Counted from the first letter of the stretch, positions 17,716 through 27,094 are shown. The stretch: 64,000 nucleotides of DNA from Cyanobium sp. CZS25K (GCA_030373325.1 JAUCZB010000002.1:1-64000); one strand, 5' to 3'. Notes: a model not told the origin generated them from the sequence alone. Program-made: numbers and translations.

Positions 17716-19149
17716 ATGGTGACCAGCGCCTCCCCGGCGACCGATTCGGTCGCCCCTGCCCCCGTGGCCCCCGTCGCCACCGGGCTGGATGGGTCACCCT
17801 TCGAGAGCCAGTCCGATCGCCTCAGCCCGAACCGCAACCTGGCGCCGCTCAGCGCCCGCCTCGACGGTCTGGGCCGGATGGAGGTGGGGGGATGTCTGCT
17901 GAGCGATCTGGCCCGCACCTACGGCACGCCGCTCTACGTGCTCGATGAGACCACCCTGCGGACCACCTGCCGGGCCTACCGGCAGGCGCTGGCGGCGCAC
18001 TATCCGGGCGAAGCCCTGGCCCTGTATGCCTCCAAGGCCAACAGTTCCCTGGCGATCACGGCGCTGGTGGCCTCCGAAGGGCTGGGCCTCGATGCGGTCT
18101 CGGCCGGGGAGCTGCTCACGGCGCTGCAGGGCGGCATGCCCGCCGAGCGGATCGTCTTCCATGGCAACAACAAGTCGGCCGAGGAGCTCCAGCTCGCCAT
18201 CGACCGGGGCGTCAGCGTCGTGCTCGACAACTGGAATGACATCGCACTGCTCTCAGACCTGGCGGCCGAGCGGCCAGGGGCGGTGCGGGTGCTGGTGCGC
18301 TTCACGCCGGGCATCGAGTGCCACACCCACGAGTACATCCGCACCGGCCACCTCGACAGCAAGTTCGGTTTCGACCCCGACCAGCTGGAGGCGGTGCTGC
18401 GTCACCTGGCCGGGTGCCCCTGGGCCCGGGTGGATGGGCTGCACGCCCACATCGGTTCCCAGATCTTCGAACTGGAACCCCACCGCGACCTCGCCGCGGT
18501 GATGGCCGATGCCCTGGCCCTGGCCCGTTCCCTGGGTCACCCCTGCGGCGACCTCAACGTCGGCGGCGGCCTCGGCATCCGCTACGTGGGCTCCGACGAC
18601 CCGCCGAGCATCCAGGAATGGGTGCAGGTGGTGGGCGGGGCCGTGGCCGAGGCCTGCGGCCAGCGCCAGCTGGTGCTGCCGAGGCTGCTCTGCGAACCGG
18701 GCCGCTCCCTGGTGGCGACGGCCGGGCTGACGCTCTACATGCTGGGCAGCCGCAAGGACATCCCCGGCCTGCGCACCTACCTGTCGGTGGATGGCGGCAT
18801 GAGCGACAACCCCCGTCCGATCACCTATCAGTCGCAGTACACCGCCGTGCTGGCCGACCGGCCGCTGGCCGAAGCCACCGAAACCGTCACCGTGGCGGGC
18901 AAGCACTGCGAGTCCGGTGACGTGCTGCTCCACGACGTCCGCCTGCCGCAGACCACCCCCGGCGAGGTGCTCGCCGTGTTCGCGACCGGGGCCTACAACG
19001 CCGCGATGGGGTCCAACTACAACCGCATCCCCAGGCCCGCGGCGGTGCTGGTCCACGACGGCGTGGCGGAGGTGGTGCAGCGGCGGGAACAGCCGGAAGA
19101 CCTACTGCGCTACGACGTTCTGCCCCACCGGCTCCTGCCGGTATCCTGA
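17716..19149 (+). CDS. lysA: Diaminopimelate decarboxylase
   Basis: 477 residues from the ATG at 17716; the upstream extension of the frame runs through the divergent rimI promoter and is not used. It decarboxylates meso-diaminopimelate to lysine using PLP. The Schiff-base lysine is K107 in ALYASKANSS. Other marks are SRPG-like loop CEPGRSLV, HIGSQIFE, KFGFDPDQL, and the substrate-binding GKHCESGDVL. It heads a run of plus-strand genes: cdaA follows after 48 bp. Confidence 0.95.
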   Translation: MVTSASPATDSVAPAPVAPVATGLDGSPFESQSDRLSPNRNLAPLSARLDGLGRMEVGGCLLSDLARTYGTPLYVLDETTLRTTCRAYRQALAAHYPGEALALYASKANSSLAITALVASEGLGLDAVSAGELLTALQGGMPAERIVFHGNNKSAEELQLAIDRGVSVVLDNWNDIALLSDLAAERPGAVRVLVRFTPGIECHTHEYIRTGHLDSKFGFDPDQLEAVLRHLAGCPWARVDGLHAHIGSQIFELEPHRDLAAVMADALALARSLGHPCGDLNVGGGLGIRYVGSDDPPSIQEWVQVVGGAVAEACGQRQLVLPRLLCEPGRSLVATAGLTLYMLGSRKDIPGLRTYLSVDGGMSDNPRPITYQSQYTAVLADRPLAEATETVTVAGKHCESGDVLLHDVRLPQTTPGEVLAVFATGAYNAAMGSNYNRIPRPAAVLVHDGVAEVVQRREQPEDLLRYDVLPHRLLPVS

Positions 19150-19197
19150 CCGCGTCAGGCGGCCATCCGTTGAACCGGCCTGCCCCTCCCTTCCCTT

Positions 19198-20013
19198 GTG
19201 ATCTGGCTGCGGCTCATCGATTTCCGCCTGCTGCTCGATCTTCTGTTCGCCTCCCTGCTCGGGCTGCTCCTGCTTGGCCGGGTCACCGAAGCCCGCACCC
19301 TGTGGTTGCTGCGGGGCTATCTGTTTCTGGTGGCGCTGGCCTGGTTCGTCCAGCGCTACGCCAACCTGCCCCTCACCAGCAGCCTGGTGGATGCGCTGGT
19401 GCTGGCCTGCAGCCTCGCCCTGGCGATCCTGTGGCAGGGGGAACTCAGGCGCCTGATGGAGCTGCTGGGCACCGGGCGGCTGGGGGTGCTGTTCGCCGAC
19501 CGCAGCCGTGACCAGCTCGCTTCCGGGTCGGTGAGCATGCTCACCGAGGCCGCCGGCCGCCTCTCCCAGGCCCGCTGCGGGGCCCTGATCGTGCTCGATC
19601 TGGGCAGCGATCTGCGCCCCGAAGACTTCCTCAACCCCGGCATCCGCATCGACGCCCAGCTCTCCGTCGACCTGCTGCTCAATCTCTTCGCCGTGGACAC
19701 GCCGCTCCACGACGGTGCCGTGCTGGTCCAGAAGAACCGCATCGTGGCGGCCGGGGTGATCCTGCCCCTCTCCCGCCAGGGCCTCAACCGCTACGGCACC
19801 CGCCACCTGGCCGCCATGGGACTGACCGAGCGCCACGACGGCTGTTTCTGCATCGTCATCTCCGAGGAGACGGGCACCCTCTCGCTGGCCTCCCAGGGCC
19901 GGCTGGAGCGTCCCATCACCAGCAGCCGGCTTCACGACCTGCTCACCGACGCCCTGGCCTCCGCGCCCGCGGGGCGTAGCGTGGCGGCGGACCCGCCGGA
20001 ACATCGCGGATGA
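19198..20013 (+). CDS. cdaA: CdaA-type diadenylate cyclase (c-di-AMP synthase)
   Basis: 271 residues starting with GTG. Three N-terminal membrane helices (about residues 10-28, 36-51, 60-78) precede a DAC domain with both catalytic motifs: DGA at 172-174 ([10 protein letters not shown]) and RHLAA at 202-206 ([10 protein letters not shown]). It condenses two ATP to cyclic di-AMP, a regulator of K+ and osmotic balance. It overlaps uppS by 4 bp (ATGA). The partner regulator YbbR/CdaR, often adjacent in Firmicutes, is absent here. Confidence 0.94.
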   Translation: MIWLRLIDFRLLLDLLFASLLGLLLLGRVTEARTLWLLRGYLFLVALAWFVQRYANLPLTSSLVDALVLACSLALAILWQGELRRLMELLGTGRLGVLFADRSRDQLASGSVSMLTEAAGRLSQARCGALIVLDLGSDLRPEDFLNPGIRIDAQLSVDLLLNLFAVDTPLHDGAVLVQKNRIVAAGVILPLSRQGLNRYGTRHLAAMGLTERHDGCFCIVISEETGTLSLASQGRLERPITSSRLHDLLTDALASAPAGRSVAADPPEHRG

Positions 20014-20810
20014 GTCGCGCCCTGGCGACCACTCCATCGTCCGATCCCGACCAGCTGCCCGCCCAGCTGGATCCGGCTCGGCTGCCCCGTCACGTCGCCG
20101 TGATCATGGACGGCAACGGGCGCTGGGCCCGTCAGCGGGGGCTGCCCAGGGCCATGGGCCACCGGGCCGGGGTGGAGGTGCTCAAGCGCACCCTGCGCCA
20201 CTGCAGCGACTGGGGCATCGGTGCGCTGACCGCCTATGCCTTCTCCACCGAGAACTGGACCAGACCCGGGGAGGAGGTGGCGTTCCTGATGGCCCTGTTC
20301 GAGCGGGTGCTCGCCCGGGAGCTCGAGGCGCTCGAGCGCCAGCAGGTGAGGATCCGCTTCCTCGGCGATCTGGAGCCCCTGCCGGAGGGGCTGAAGCTGC
20401 TGATCAGCGATGCCACCGAGCGCACCGCCGGCAACAGCGGCATCCATTTCAACGTCTGCACCAACTACGGGGGCCGCAGTGAGCTGGTGAGGGCGGCCCG
20501 CCGTCTCGCCGACCGGGCGGCCCGCGGCGATCTCGACCCGGCCAGCATCAATGAGGACCTCTTCGCCGCCGAACTGTTCACCGCCGGCGATGCCGACCCC
20601 GACCTGCTGATCCGCACCAGCGGCGAGCAGCGGATCAGCAACTTCCTGCTCTGGCAGCTGGCCTATGCCGAGCTGCACATCACCGACGTCCTCTGGCCCG
20701 ATTTCGGCACCGAGGCGCTGCTGGCGGCCCTGCTCGATTATCAAGGCCGCCAGCGCCGCTTCGGTGGCGTGCAGAGTGGCGTCCAGAATGGTGTGGAGAC
20801 CACCCCATGA
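20010..20810 (+). CDS. uppS: Isoprenyl transferase (undecaprenyl diphosphate synthase)
   Basis: 266 residues. The cis-prenyltransferase signature is [19 protein letters not shown] with catalytic Asp34; further marks are [28 protein letters not shown] and [24 protein letters not shown] (split here: [15 protein letters not shown] then LLWQLAYAE). It makes the C55 lipid carrier for peptidoglycan and surface glycans. The start overlaps the cdaA stop and its stop overlaps the bioB start (ATGA both times), so the three genes are translationally coupled. Confidence 0.95.
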   Translation: MSRALATTPSSDPDQLPAQLDPARLPRHVAVIMDGNGRWARQRGLPRAMGHRAGVEVLKRTLRHCSDWGIGALTAYAFSTENWTRPGEEVAFLMALFERVLARELEALERQQVRIRFLGDLEPLPEGLKLLISDATERTAGNSGIHFNVCTNYGGRSELVRAARRLADRAARGDLDPASINEDLFAAELFTAGDADPDLLIRTSGEQRISNFLLWQLAYAELHITDVLWPDFGTEALLAALLDYQGRQRRFGGVQSGVQNGVETTP

Positions 20811-21787
20811 CCCTGCGCCACGACTGGTCCCGCGAGGAGATCCAGGACCTGCTCAACCTGCCCCTGATGGACCTGCTGTGGCAGGCCCAGGGGGTTCACC
20901 GCAGCGCCAACCCCGGCTACCACGTGCAGCTGGCCTCGCTGCTGAGCGTCAAGACGGGAGGGTGCGAGGAGGACTGCGCCTACTGCCCCCAGTCGATGCA
21001 CCACCCCAGCGACGTGGGCGGCCGCCCGGAGCTGGCGGTGGAACCGGTGCTGGAGCGCGCCCGGCAGGCCCGGGCCGCCGGTGCCGATCGCTTCTGCATG
21101 GGCTGGGCCTGGCGCGAGATCCGCGATGGCGCCCCGTTCGAGGCCATGCTCTCCATGGTGCGGGGCGTGCGGGAGCTGGGCCTGGAGGCCTGCGTCACCG
21201 CCGGCATGCTCACAGGCGGCCAGGCGGCCCGGCTGGCGGAAGCGGGACTCACCGCCTACAACCACAACCTCGACACCAGCCCCGAGCACTACGGCCGGAT
21301 CATCTCCACCCGCACCTACCAGGAGCGCCTCGACACCCTGGCGCGGGTGCGGGCCGCCGGCATTGATCTCTGCTGCGGCGGCATCATCGGCCTGGGTGAA
21401 GGGATCGACGATCGGTCCGGCCTGCTGCAGGTGCTGGCCTGCCTGGATCCCCATCCCGAGAGCGTGCCGATCAACGCCCTGGTGGCGGTGGACGGCACCC
21501 CACTGGAAGACCGACCCGCGGTCGACCCCCTGGAGCTGGTGCGGATGGTGGCCACCGCCCGCATCCTCATGCCCCACAGCCGGGTGCGGCTCAGCGCGGG
21601 ACGCGAGCAGCTGGGTCGGGAGGCCCAGATCCTCTGCCTGCTGGCGGGCGCCGATTCGATCTTCTATGGCGACACCCTGCTCACCACCTCCAACCCGGCG
21701 GTGGCCAGCGACCGGGAGCTGCTGCGGGCCGCCGGGGTCCGGGTCCAGCTGAAGGATCAGCCCATTGCCGCCGCCGCCGGCCGCTGA
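20807..21787 (+). CDS. bioB: Biotin synthase
   Basis: 326-residue radical SAM enzyme that inserts sulfur into dethiobiotin. The 4Fe-4S cluster cysteines are C53, C57 and C60 ([13 protein letters not shown]). Family blocks include [36 protein letters not shown] and the C-terminal [10 protein letters not shown] with [12 protein letters not shown]. The ATG overlaps the uppS stop. No other biotin gene is nearby, so the location reflects operon packing, not a biotin cluster. Confidence 0.97.
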   Translation: MTLRHDWSREEIQDLLNLPLMDLLWQAQGVHRSANPGYHVQLASLLSVKTGGCEEDCAYCPQSMHHPSDVGGRPELAVEPVLERARQARAAGADRFCMGWAWREIRDGAPFEAMLSMVRGVRELGLEACVTAGMLTGGQAARLAEAGLTAYNHNLDTSPEHYGRIISTRTYQERLDTLARVRAAGIDLCCGGIIGLGEGIDDRSGLLQVLACLDPHPESVPINALVAVDGTPLEDRPAVDPLELVRMVATARILMPHSRVRLSAGREQLGREAQILCLLAGADSIFYGDTLLTTSNPAVASDRELLRAAGVRVQLKDQPIAAAAGR

Positions 21788-21789
21788 GG

Positions 21790-22728
21790 GTGCAGGTCGC
21801 CGCCTTCTACCGCTTCACCCCCCTGGCGAGCGACGAGCTGCCCGGCTGGCGCACCAGGCTGATGACCCTGGGGAGTGAGGTCGGGCTGCGGGGCACGGTG
21901 CTGCTGGCCACCGAGGGTGTCAACGGCACGGTCTGTGGACCGGCCGCCGGCGTGGACGCCCTGCTGGAGCTGCTGCAGGCCGACCCGCGCCTGGCCCAGC
22001 TGGAGGTGAAGCGCAGTGAGGCCGAGGGACGGGTGTTCCATCGCTTCAAGGTGCGCCTCAAGGCGGAGATCGTGACGATGGGGCAAGCCTCGGTGGCGCC
22101 GGCCCTGGGTACGGGGGTGCCGGTGCCTGCCGAGCGCTGGAACGCGCTGCTGAACGATCCCGGCACCCTGGCCATCGACACCCGCAACCACTACGAGGTG
22201 GCCCTGGGCAGCTTCGACGGCGCCATCGACCCTGGCACCGAACAGTTCCGCGACTTCCCCGCCTGGGTGGAGCAGCACCTGCGGCCGCTGGTGGCGGAGC
22301 GGCGGCCGCAGCGGCTGGCCCTGTTCTGCACCGGCGGCATCCGCTGCGAGAAAGCCACGGCCTACCTGCTGGCCCAGGGGTTCGACGGGGTGCACCAGTT
22401 GCAGGGGGGGATCCTGCGCTACCTGGAACAGGTGCCGGAAGCGGAGAGCCGCTGGCGCGGTGAGTGTTATGTGTTTGATCAGCGGGTGGCCCTGAACCAC
22501 CGGCTGCAGCCTGGCAGCCACCGCCTCTGCCATGCCTGCGGCCTGCCCCTGGCGCCGGCGGATCTGGCGCTGGACAGCTACGTGGAGGGGGTGAGCTGCC
22601 GGCACTGCATCGATCGCTTCACCCCCGCCGACCGGGAGCGTTTCGCCGAGCGCCAGCGCCAGATGCGCCGGGCCGAGGCCTGCGGCGAAGCGCACATCGG
22701 CCGGGCGATGCCCCCCGCCAACGCTTGA
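21790..22728 (+). CDS. trhO: tRNA uridine(34) hydroxylase TrhO (rhodanese-domain, YceA family)
   Basis: 312 residues, GTG start 2 bp after bioB. The N-terminal domain carries GTVLLATEGVNGTVCG and the central rhodanese domain AIDTRNHYEVALG with catalytic Cys180 in LFCTGGIRCEKATAYL. The C-terminal region has a pair of Cys motifs (CHACGLPL, VSCRHC) consistent with a small metal site. TrhO performs oxygen-dependent hydroxylation of wobble uridine in tRNA. Confidence 0.92.
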   Translation: MQVAAFYRFTPLASDELPGWRTRLMTLGSEVGLRGTVLLATEGVNGTVCGPAAGVDALLELLQADPRLAQLEVKRSEAEGRVFHRFKVRLKAEIVTMGQASVAPALGTGVPVPAERWNALLNDPGTLAIDTRNHYEVALGSFDGAIDPGTEQFRDFPAWVEQHLRPLVAERRPQRLALFCTGGIRCEKATAYLLAQGFDGVHQLQGGILRYLEQVPEAESRWRGECYVFDQRVALNHRLQPGSHRLCHACGLPLAPADLALDSYVEGVSCRHCIDRFTPADRERFAERQRQMRRAEACGEAHIGRAMPPANA

Positions 22729-22732
22729 GCCG

Positions 22733-23770
22733 ATGGCGGCCGCGCTCCCGATCCTGTACAGCTTTCGCCGCTGCCCCTACGCGATCCGGGCACGGCTGGC
22801 CCTGACGGCGGCGGGACTGGCGCCGGGGGTGGATCTCGAGCTGCGGGAGGTGCACCTGGGCCGCAAACCCCCTGAGCTGCTGGAGGCCGCCGGCGCTGGC
22901 ACCGTGCCGGTGCTGGTGCTGCCGCCGGAGGCCGGTGGGGGCGTTGTGGGGGCCAAGCGGGTGCGGCCAGACAGCCTGGCGGTGATGGCCTGGGCCCTGG
23001 CGCGGCACGATCCGGCCGACCTGCGGCGCAGCGGCCCAGGCGCCGGCGCCGCTGGGGAGCGGGCCAGGATCGCGGCGTTGATCGAACAGAACGATGGGCC
23101 GTTCAAGCACCATCTGGATCGCTTCAAGTACGCCAGCCGCCATCCCGGCGAGGACCGGTTGCAGCACCGCGGGGCGGCCCTGGAGATCCTGCGGGCCTGG
23201 AGCGCGCAACTGGGGCCGGGCGGCTGGCTGGTGGGGGGGCGGCCATCGGTGGCCGACCTGGCCCTGCTGCCCTTCGTGCGCCAGTTCCGGCTCGCCGATC
23301 CGGAGGGCTTCGATCGGCAGGAGGGGCTGGCCCCCCTCCAGGGCTGGCTGCAGCGCTTCCTGCAGGGTGGCGATCTGGCCGCGGTGCTGGCCGAAGCCTG
23401 GGCACCCCGGCGGCCCTGGCGCTCGCGGTGCTGGCTCTACCACCTGGCCCTGGCTGATGAATGGCGCCAGGCCCAGGCGGCTGGGGTGTACGAACGCTCC
23501 ACCCGCGGGCAATCGTTGCAGCAGGTGGGCTTCATCCATGCCAGCGGGGCCGAGCAGGTGGAGGCCACCTACGGGCGCTTCTACGCCGATGCGGGGGAGG
23601 TGCTGCTGCTCAGCATCGACCCCGGGCGCCTGACGGCGCCGGTGCGCTGGGAACCGGCACCGGACACGGGGGAGATGTTCCCCCACATCCACGGGCCGCT
23701 GCCGCTGGAGGCGGTGCTCGCGGTCGAACCCTTCCGAGTGTCGGAGCCGCTGGCCGCCTCACGATGCTGA
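22733..23770 (+). CDS. Glutathione S-transferase-like protein fused to a DUF952 domain
   Basis: 345 residues. Residues 1-220 form a GST: thioredoxin-like start with Cys14 (LYSFRRCPYAIRARLAL), GTVPVLVLP, and an all-helical domain with WLVGGRPSVADLALLPFVRQF. Residues about 226-335 match DUF952: WLYHLALADEWRQAQAAG, GQSLQQVGFIHASGAEQV, LLLSIDPGRL and FPHIHGPLPLEAV. The two are in one uninterrupted frame. DUF952 resembles the ADP-ribosyltransferase-like fold of unknown function. The stop overlaps the next gene by 7 bp. The architecture is inferred from motif reading. Confidence 0.82.
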   Translation: MAAALPILYSFRRCPYAIRARLALTAAGLAPGVDLELREVHLGRKPPELLEAAGAGTVPVLVLPPEAGGGVVGAKRVRPDSLAVMAWALARHDPADLRRSGPGAGAAGERARIAALIEQNDGPFKHHLDRFKYASRHPGEDRLQHRGAALEILRAWSAQLGPGGWLVGGRPSVADLALLPFVRQFRLADPEGFDRQEGLAPLQGWLQRFLQGGDLAAVLAEAWAPRRPWRSRCWLYHLALADEWRQAQAAGVYERSTRGQSLQQVGFIHASGAEQVEATYGRFYADAGEVLLLSIDPGRLTAPVRWEPAPDTGEMFPHIHGPLPLEAVLAVEPFRVSEPLAASRC

Positions 23771-24264
23771 CCCTGGCCGCCCTGGAGGAGCGGGCCAGGG
23801 ACCACGGACTGCTGCTGCGGCTGCAGGTGAAGGGGCTGGCGGGGGTGCGGGGGCTGCGGGTGGGGCTGGCCCGGCCGCGGGCGGAGCAGCCGCCGCTGCT
23901 GCTGGGGGAACTCAAGGGCTGGTGTCTGCCCCTGGCCGATGGCCTGCGGCTCGACACGCTGCGGGTCCAGGGGGAGCGCACCGAAGCCGTGGGCCCGCTG
24001 ATCTGGGCGGCCACCTTTGCCTGGGCCCTGGAGGACACCCCCTGCCGCTCGGCGCGGTTGCTGGCGATCCGCGACGGGGAACGCCAGCACCGGCGCCTGC
24101 GGCGCTACTTCCGGCGGCTCGGCTTCACGCCGCTGCGGGAGCTGGGCGGCGGGCCGCTGGATCTGGCCCCGCGGCTGCTGTGGGGTGGGGCAGGCCTGCT
24201 GATGCAGGGCGACTGCGATGAGGGCCTGCGCCGCAGCACGCGGTGGCTGGGGTCCATTCACTGA
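23764..24264 (+). CDS. Conserved protein of unknown function, possibly GNAT-like
   Basis: 166 residues, starting with an ATG inside the end of the GST-DUF952 gene. The middle (WAATFAWALEDTPCRSARLLAIRDGE) followed by RHRRLRRYFRRLGFTPLRELG-type sequence recalls the C-terminal half of a GNAT acetyltransferase, but the acetyl-CoA loop is not clear. It is the last gene of the packed run that starts with lysA or cdaA. I do not recognise the family with certainty. Confidence 0.6.
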   Translation: MLTLAALEERARDHGLLLRLQVKGLAGVRGLRVGLARPRAEQPPLLLGELKGWCLPLADGLRLDTLRVQGERTEAVGPLIWAATFAWALEDTPCRSARLLAIRDGERQHRRLRRYFRRLGFTPLRELGGGPLDLAPRLLWGGAGLLMQGDCDEGLRRSTRWLGSIH

Positions 24265-24399
24265 TCACCCCCCCGTCCAGGCCAGCCACCGGCTGGAGAA
24301 CCCCGGCAACCTTGCCGTGGCGAGGAGTGTGCTGGCCGGCGATCATCTGCCATCCATGTCCGAAACGCCATCGGAGCGGCCCCACGCTTCAGGCTCGGA

Positions 24400-24594
24400 T
24401 CATGCGGCGGTGGTGGCGGAGTTCGCTATCTCAGGCCCCTGGGACACCACGGAACGAGCACGGTTGCGGTTGCGGCGGCAGCGCTCCGAGCAGTAACGCA
24501 CCTCCTCCCAGACAGCCTTCCACTTCCTGCGCCACTGAAACGGGCGCCCGCAGACCGGGCAGATCTTGCTGGGGCGATCAACGCGGTCAGGCAT
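24400..24594 (-). CDS. DUF2256 zinc-binding protein
   Basis: 64 residues from [10 protein letters not shown]. The hallmark is a four-cysteine zinc site: [15 protein letters not shown], then [12 protein letters not shown]2256 proteins are short and are often found near photolyase/cryptochrome genes; none is visible here. A longer frame to 24765 would run through the intergenic repeats and is rejected. Function unknown. Confidence 0.85.
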   Translation of the reverse strand: MPDRVDRPSKICPVCGRPFQWRRKWKAVWEEVRYCSERCRRNRNRARSVVSQGPEIANSATTAA

Positions 24595-24747
24595 CAGCCG
24601 TTTCCGGATAACGGCCAGCCTTGCAGAACCGAAGGCCTGGGTGTGGTGACGGCCAACGGCCGGTGTGGCCGATGACGACCGGCGATGGAGGCCATGCAGA
24701 TGCAGAGAGAAGATCCTCGTCGTGAGGTCGTCAGGAAAGACCAGCAG

Positions 24748-24802
24748 CGAACAACTATCGAACAACTATCGAACACCTATCGAACATCTATCGAACAATT
24801 TC
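24748..24802 (+). repeat. Five imperfect 11-bp direct repeats upstream of corA
   Basis: Units CGAACAACTAT, CGAACAACTAT, CGAACACCTAT, CGAACATCTAT and CGAACAATTTC follow head to tail. The 11-bp period is about one helical turn. It lies between the divergent DUF2256 and corA genes, so it could be a series of operator sites. Although the frame is open across it, an 11-bp period does not fit protein repeats. Confidence 0.9.
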
Positions 24803-24825
24803 CGCAGCCAATCCTTCCCTCCCTA

Positions 24826-25886
24826 GTGTGGAGACAGCCATCCGATCAGGACGACGTGTCTGGCGCCTGCTTCCATCAGATCGGCGCCGATGGCCCGGCG
24901 AAGCACGTCGCGACAGCAGCGGCGGCCATCGCCGCCGCTGATGGAGACGGTTTTGCCTGGTGGCACTACCGTCAGGCCACCAGGGAAGATTTCTCAGAGC
25001 TGGTTGGCCTGTTCGGTCTGCACCCTCTGGCGGTGAAGGATTGCTTTGACGACAAACAGATTCCCAAGATTGAAGACTTTCCAGGCAACACCTTCGTGCT
25101 TTTCAACACGTTTCAATACGTCCAAAGCGCTCTGGTGATTGGTGAAATCAACTTGTTCCTCGGCAAGAAATTCCTGATCAGCGTCAGTCACCTTGACAGC
25201 CAGGATCGGTCCTACCTGGATGGGGCTCTGCACATCGTCGACAATGGTATTGAAGAGGCCCGCCAAGGCCCATCCCACCTGATGCATTTCATTCTCGACG
25301 ACGTCGTCGATCAGAAGTTTGTGGCCATCGAGGCTCTCGAGGATGAGTTGGATGACCTGGAAGGTGCATTGATATCTGACTCCAAGAACTTCCAGCCAGC
25401 CGAACTGATTCGGTTCCGACGCTATCTGCTAGTCTGCGCAACAGCCTGTTTCACGAGCGCGAAATTCTCAGCAAGATCTGTCGCAAGGACTGTCCACTGA
25501 TCGCGGAGAAGTCCATTTACCATTACCGCGACATCTATGATCACCTCGTTCGGTTCTTTGAGGTCACAGAGTCCTACAGGGACATCGTGACCAGCCTGAT
25601 GGAAATGTATCTATCGATGCTCAATAACGACATGGCCAGAGCCGCTAATGAAACCAACGCCACCGTCCGACGCTTGACACTCATCACGACGATCTTCATG
25701 CCCCTGACCCTGCTGGCCGGCATCGGTGGGATGTCCGAATGGACGATGATCACCGGACCCAGGAACTGGCGGGTGTCCTATCCAGCCTTCCTGCTCGCCA
25801 TGATCATCATCGGCTTGGCCAGTTACTGGTTTCTCAACCGTCTGGACCGGAACCGAACCGCTTTGAGGCGACCCCGGCCCCGTTGA
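24826..25886 (+). pseudogene. corA: CorA-family magnesium/divalent cation transporter, broken by a frameshift
   Basis: Frame 1 (to 25500) gives the cytoplasmic domain: FAWWHYRQATREDFSELVGL, LHPLAVKDCFDD, IPKIEDFPGNTFVLFN, ILDDVVDQKFVAIEALEDEL and LIRFRRYLLV. After about 25433 the homology continues in another frame (LRNSLFHEREILSKICRKDC) through the stalk helix to two membrane helices (LTLITTIFMPLTLLAGIGG and YPAFLLAMIIIGLASYWFL). Loss of one base after 25433 explains it. The usual GMN pore motif reads GMSEW. The start is uncertain: GTG at 24826 is chosen because upstream sequence is the 11-bp repeat; an ATG at 24685 is in the same frame. Confidence 0.85.
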
Positions 25887-25899
25887 GCCGCAGCCCAGA

Positions 25900-26604
25900 A
25901 TGGCGCAACGGACGCTCTCCATCGGCACCGCACGTTCCATGGGCCAGCCTGCTTCCATCCCCGGCCATGACGCCATCGCGGCGCGACGGCGGCTGTGGCT
26001 CGCCGCCCTGCACCAGCTGGCGCTGGCTGACGGCGACTTCTCCCCCGAGGAGGAGCGGCTGCTGGCGGAGAACCTGCGCCGGGACCTGCCCGGCCTGAGC
26101 CTCGACGACCTGCACCATCCCGGTGCCGTGGCTCTGGTGCATCGCTTCGGGGTCGGCACGCCCGTGGCGAAGGAGTTCCTGCAGTCAGCCGTGCTGGTGG
26201 CCCTGGCCGATGGTCATGTGAGCGCGATCGAACTGGACATGCTGCGCCACTGGAGCGAGGTGCTTCAGGTGGGACAGGACCTGATCGACGAGCTGTTGCA
26301 CGCCCCGATGAGCGGCGACGGCAGCATCGACATCCGCTGCGACACCGAGCAGCATCCGGGGCTGCTGGACGGGGTGCGGCAGTGGCTCGATGGCATCGAG
26401 CCGTCCGATCCGGAGGTGGCCCGCTTCCTGGTGCGCCTGATCCCCGCCCAGTGTCCCTTTGAGCGGGACGTGAAGCTCTTCGGCTGGAAACTGGTGCACA
26501 TTCCGCCGATGTGCAAGATCAACCCCCTCTACGAGCAGTTGGTGGCGCTGCGGTTCCGGTGCCTGTGCCGCTTGGAGCAAGGTGAGTCCTCCCCGTCACC
26601 GTGA
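25900..26604 (+). CDS. TerB-like protein with Mo-dependent nitrogenase C-terminal domain (Mo-nitro_C)
   Basis: 234 residues. Residues about 25-120 are a TerB-like helical domain (LAALHQLALADGDFSPEEERLL and LVALADGHVSAIELDML, two acidic LADG-type motifs). Residues about 150-228 match the cyanobacterial Mo-nitro_C domain: ARFLVRLIPAQCPFERDVKL, GWKLVHIPPMCKINPLYEQL and LRFRCLCRL. The domain name is historical; this organism shows no nitrogenase gene here. It follows the corA remnant by 13 bp on the same strand. Role unknown. Confidence 0.85.
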   Translation: MAQRTLSIGTARSMGQPASIPGHDAIAARRRLWLAALHQLALADGDFSPEEERLLAENLRRDLPGLSLDDLHHPGAVALVHRFGVGTPVAKEFLQSAVLVALADGHVSAIELDMLRHWSEVLQVGQDLIDELLHAPMSGDGSIDIRCDTEQHPGLLDGVRQWLDGIEPSDPEVARFLVRLIPAQCPFERDVKLFGWKLVHIPPMCKINPLYEQLVALRFRCLCRLEQGESSPSP

Positions 26605-26707
26605 AGGGAAGATCAGGTAGCAACCGATACGTTTCCTTTCGCCGGCCGGCTGGCCGCAGCGAAGCGGAGCCAGCGCTCCTAGGACGAGGGAATCAGGAGA
26701 TCGCCCC

Positions 26708-27094
26708 ATGGCCACCGGTTGCTTTCCGCACCAGTTCGAAGGCAGTTTCGCCGCGTTCAAAGAGCGGCAACTGGTGTTTAATCTGACTCGCCAGCTTTCT
26801 GCGGCGCAGTTCGTTGACGGCGACAAGGCCCGCAGCGAACGGCTCTGGCAGGAAGCCGCCGCTGAGGCCATGGACCCGGAGCGGATCATCCGCTTGCTGT
26901 ACGGCGTCCACGACCATGACGACAGCGCGGCCATGGAGGCGCTGGATCGCCCCTACCGGGACCTGCAGCGGCAAGCCCAGCGCAGGGCCCGCAAGCCCTT
27001 CGCCCGGCTGTCCCGCTTCAGCCAGGTTCGCCCTGCTGGAAGCGACCGGCGCCAAGTGGCAACCCAGCCGGTGCGGCCGAGCAGGCCGGGATGA
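26708..27094 (+). CDS. Hypothetical protein
   Basis: 128 residues with an AGGAG ribosome-binding site 8 bp before the ATG. The first 95 residues look helical and acidic-basic balanced (FAAFKERQLVFNLTRQLSAA, RSERLWQEAAAEAMDPERII); the last 30 are basic and low in complexity, which may mean the real end was altered. I recognise no family. Confidence 0.4.
   Translation: MATGCFPHQFEGSFAAFKERQLVFNLTRQLSAAQFVDGDKARSERLWQEAAAEAMDPERIIRLLYGVHDHDDSAAMEALDRPYRDLQRQAQRRARKPFARLSRFSQVRPAGSDRRQVATQPVRPSRPG

Noticed and set aside
24595..24765. Upstream extension of the DUF2256 gene
   Set aside because: It would translate through the divergent regulatory region and the 11-bp repeat edge; the conserved protein starts at 24594.
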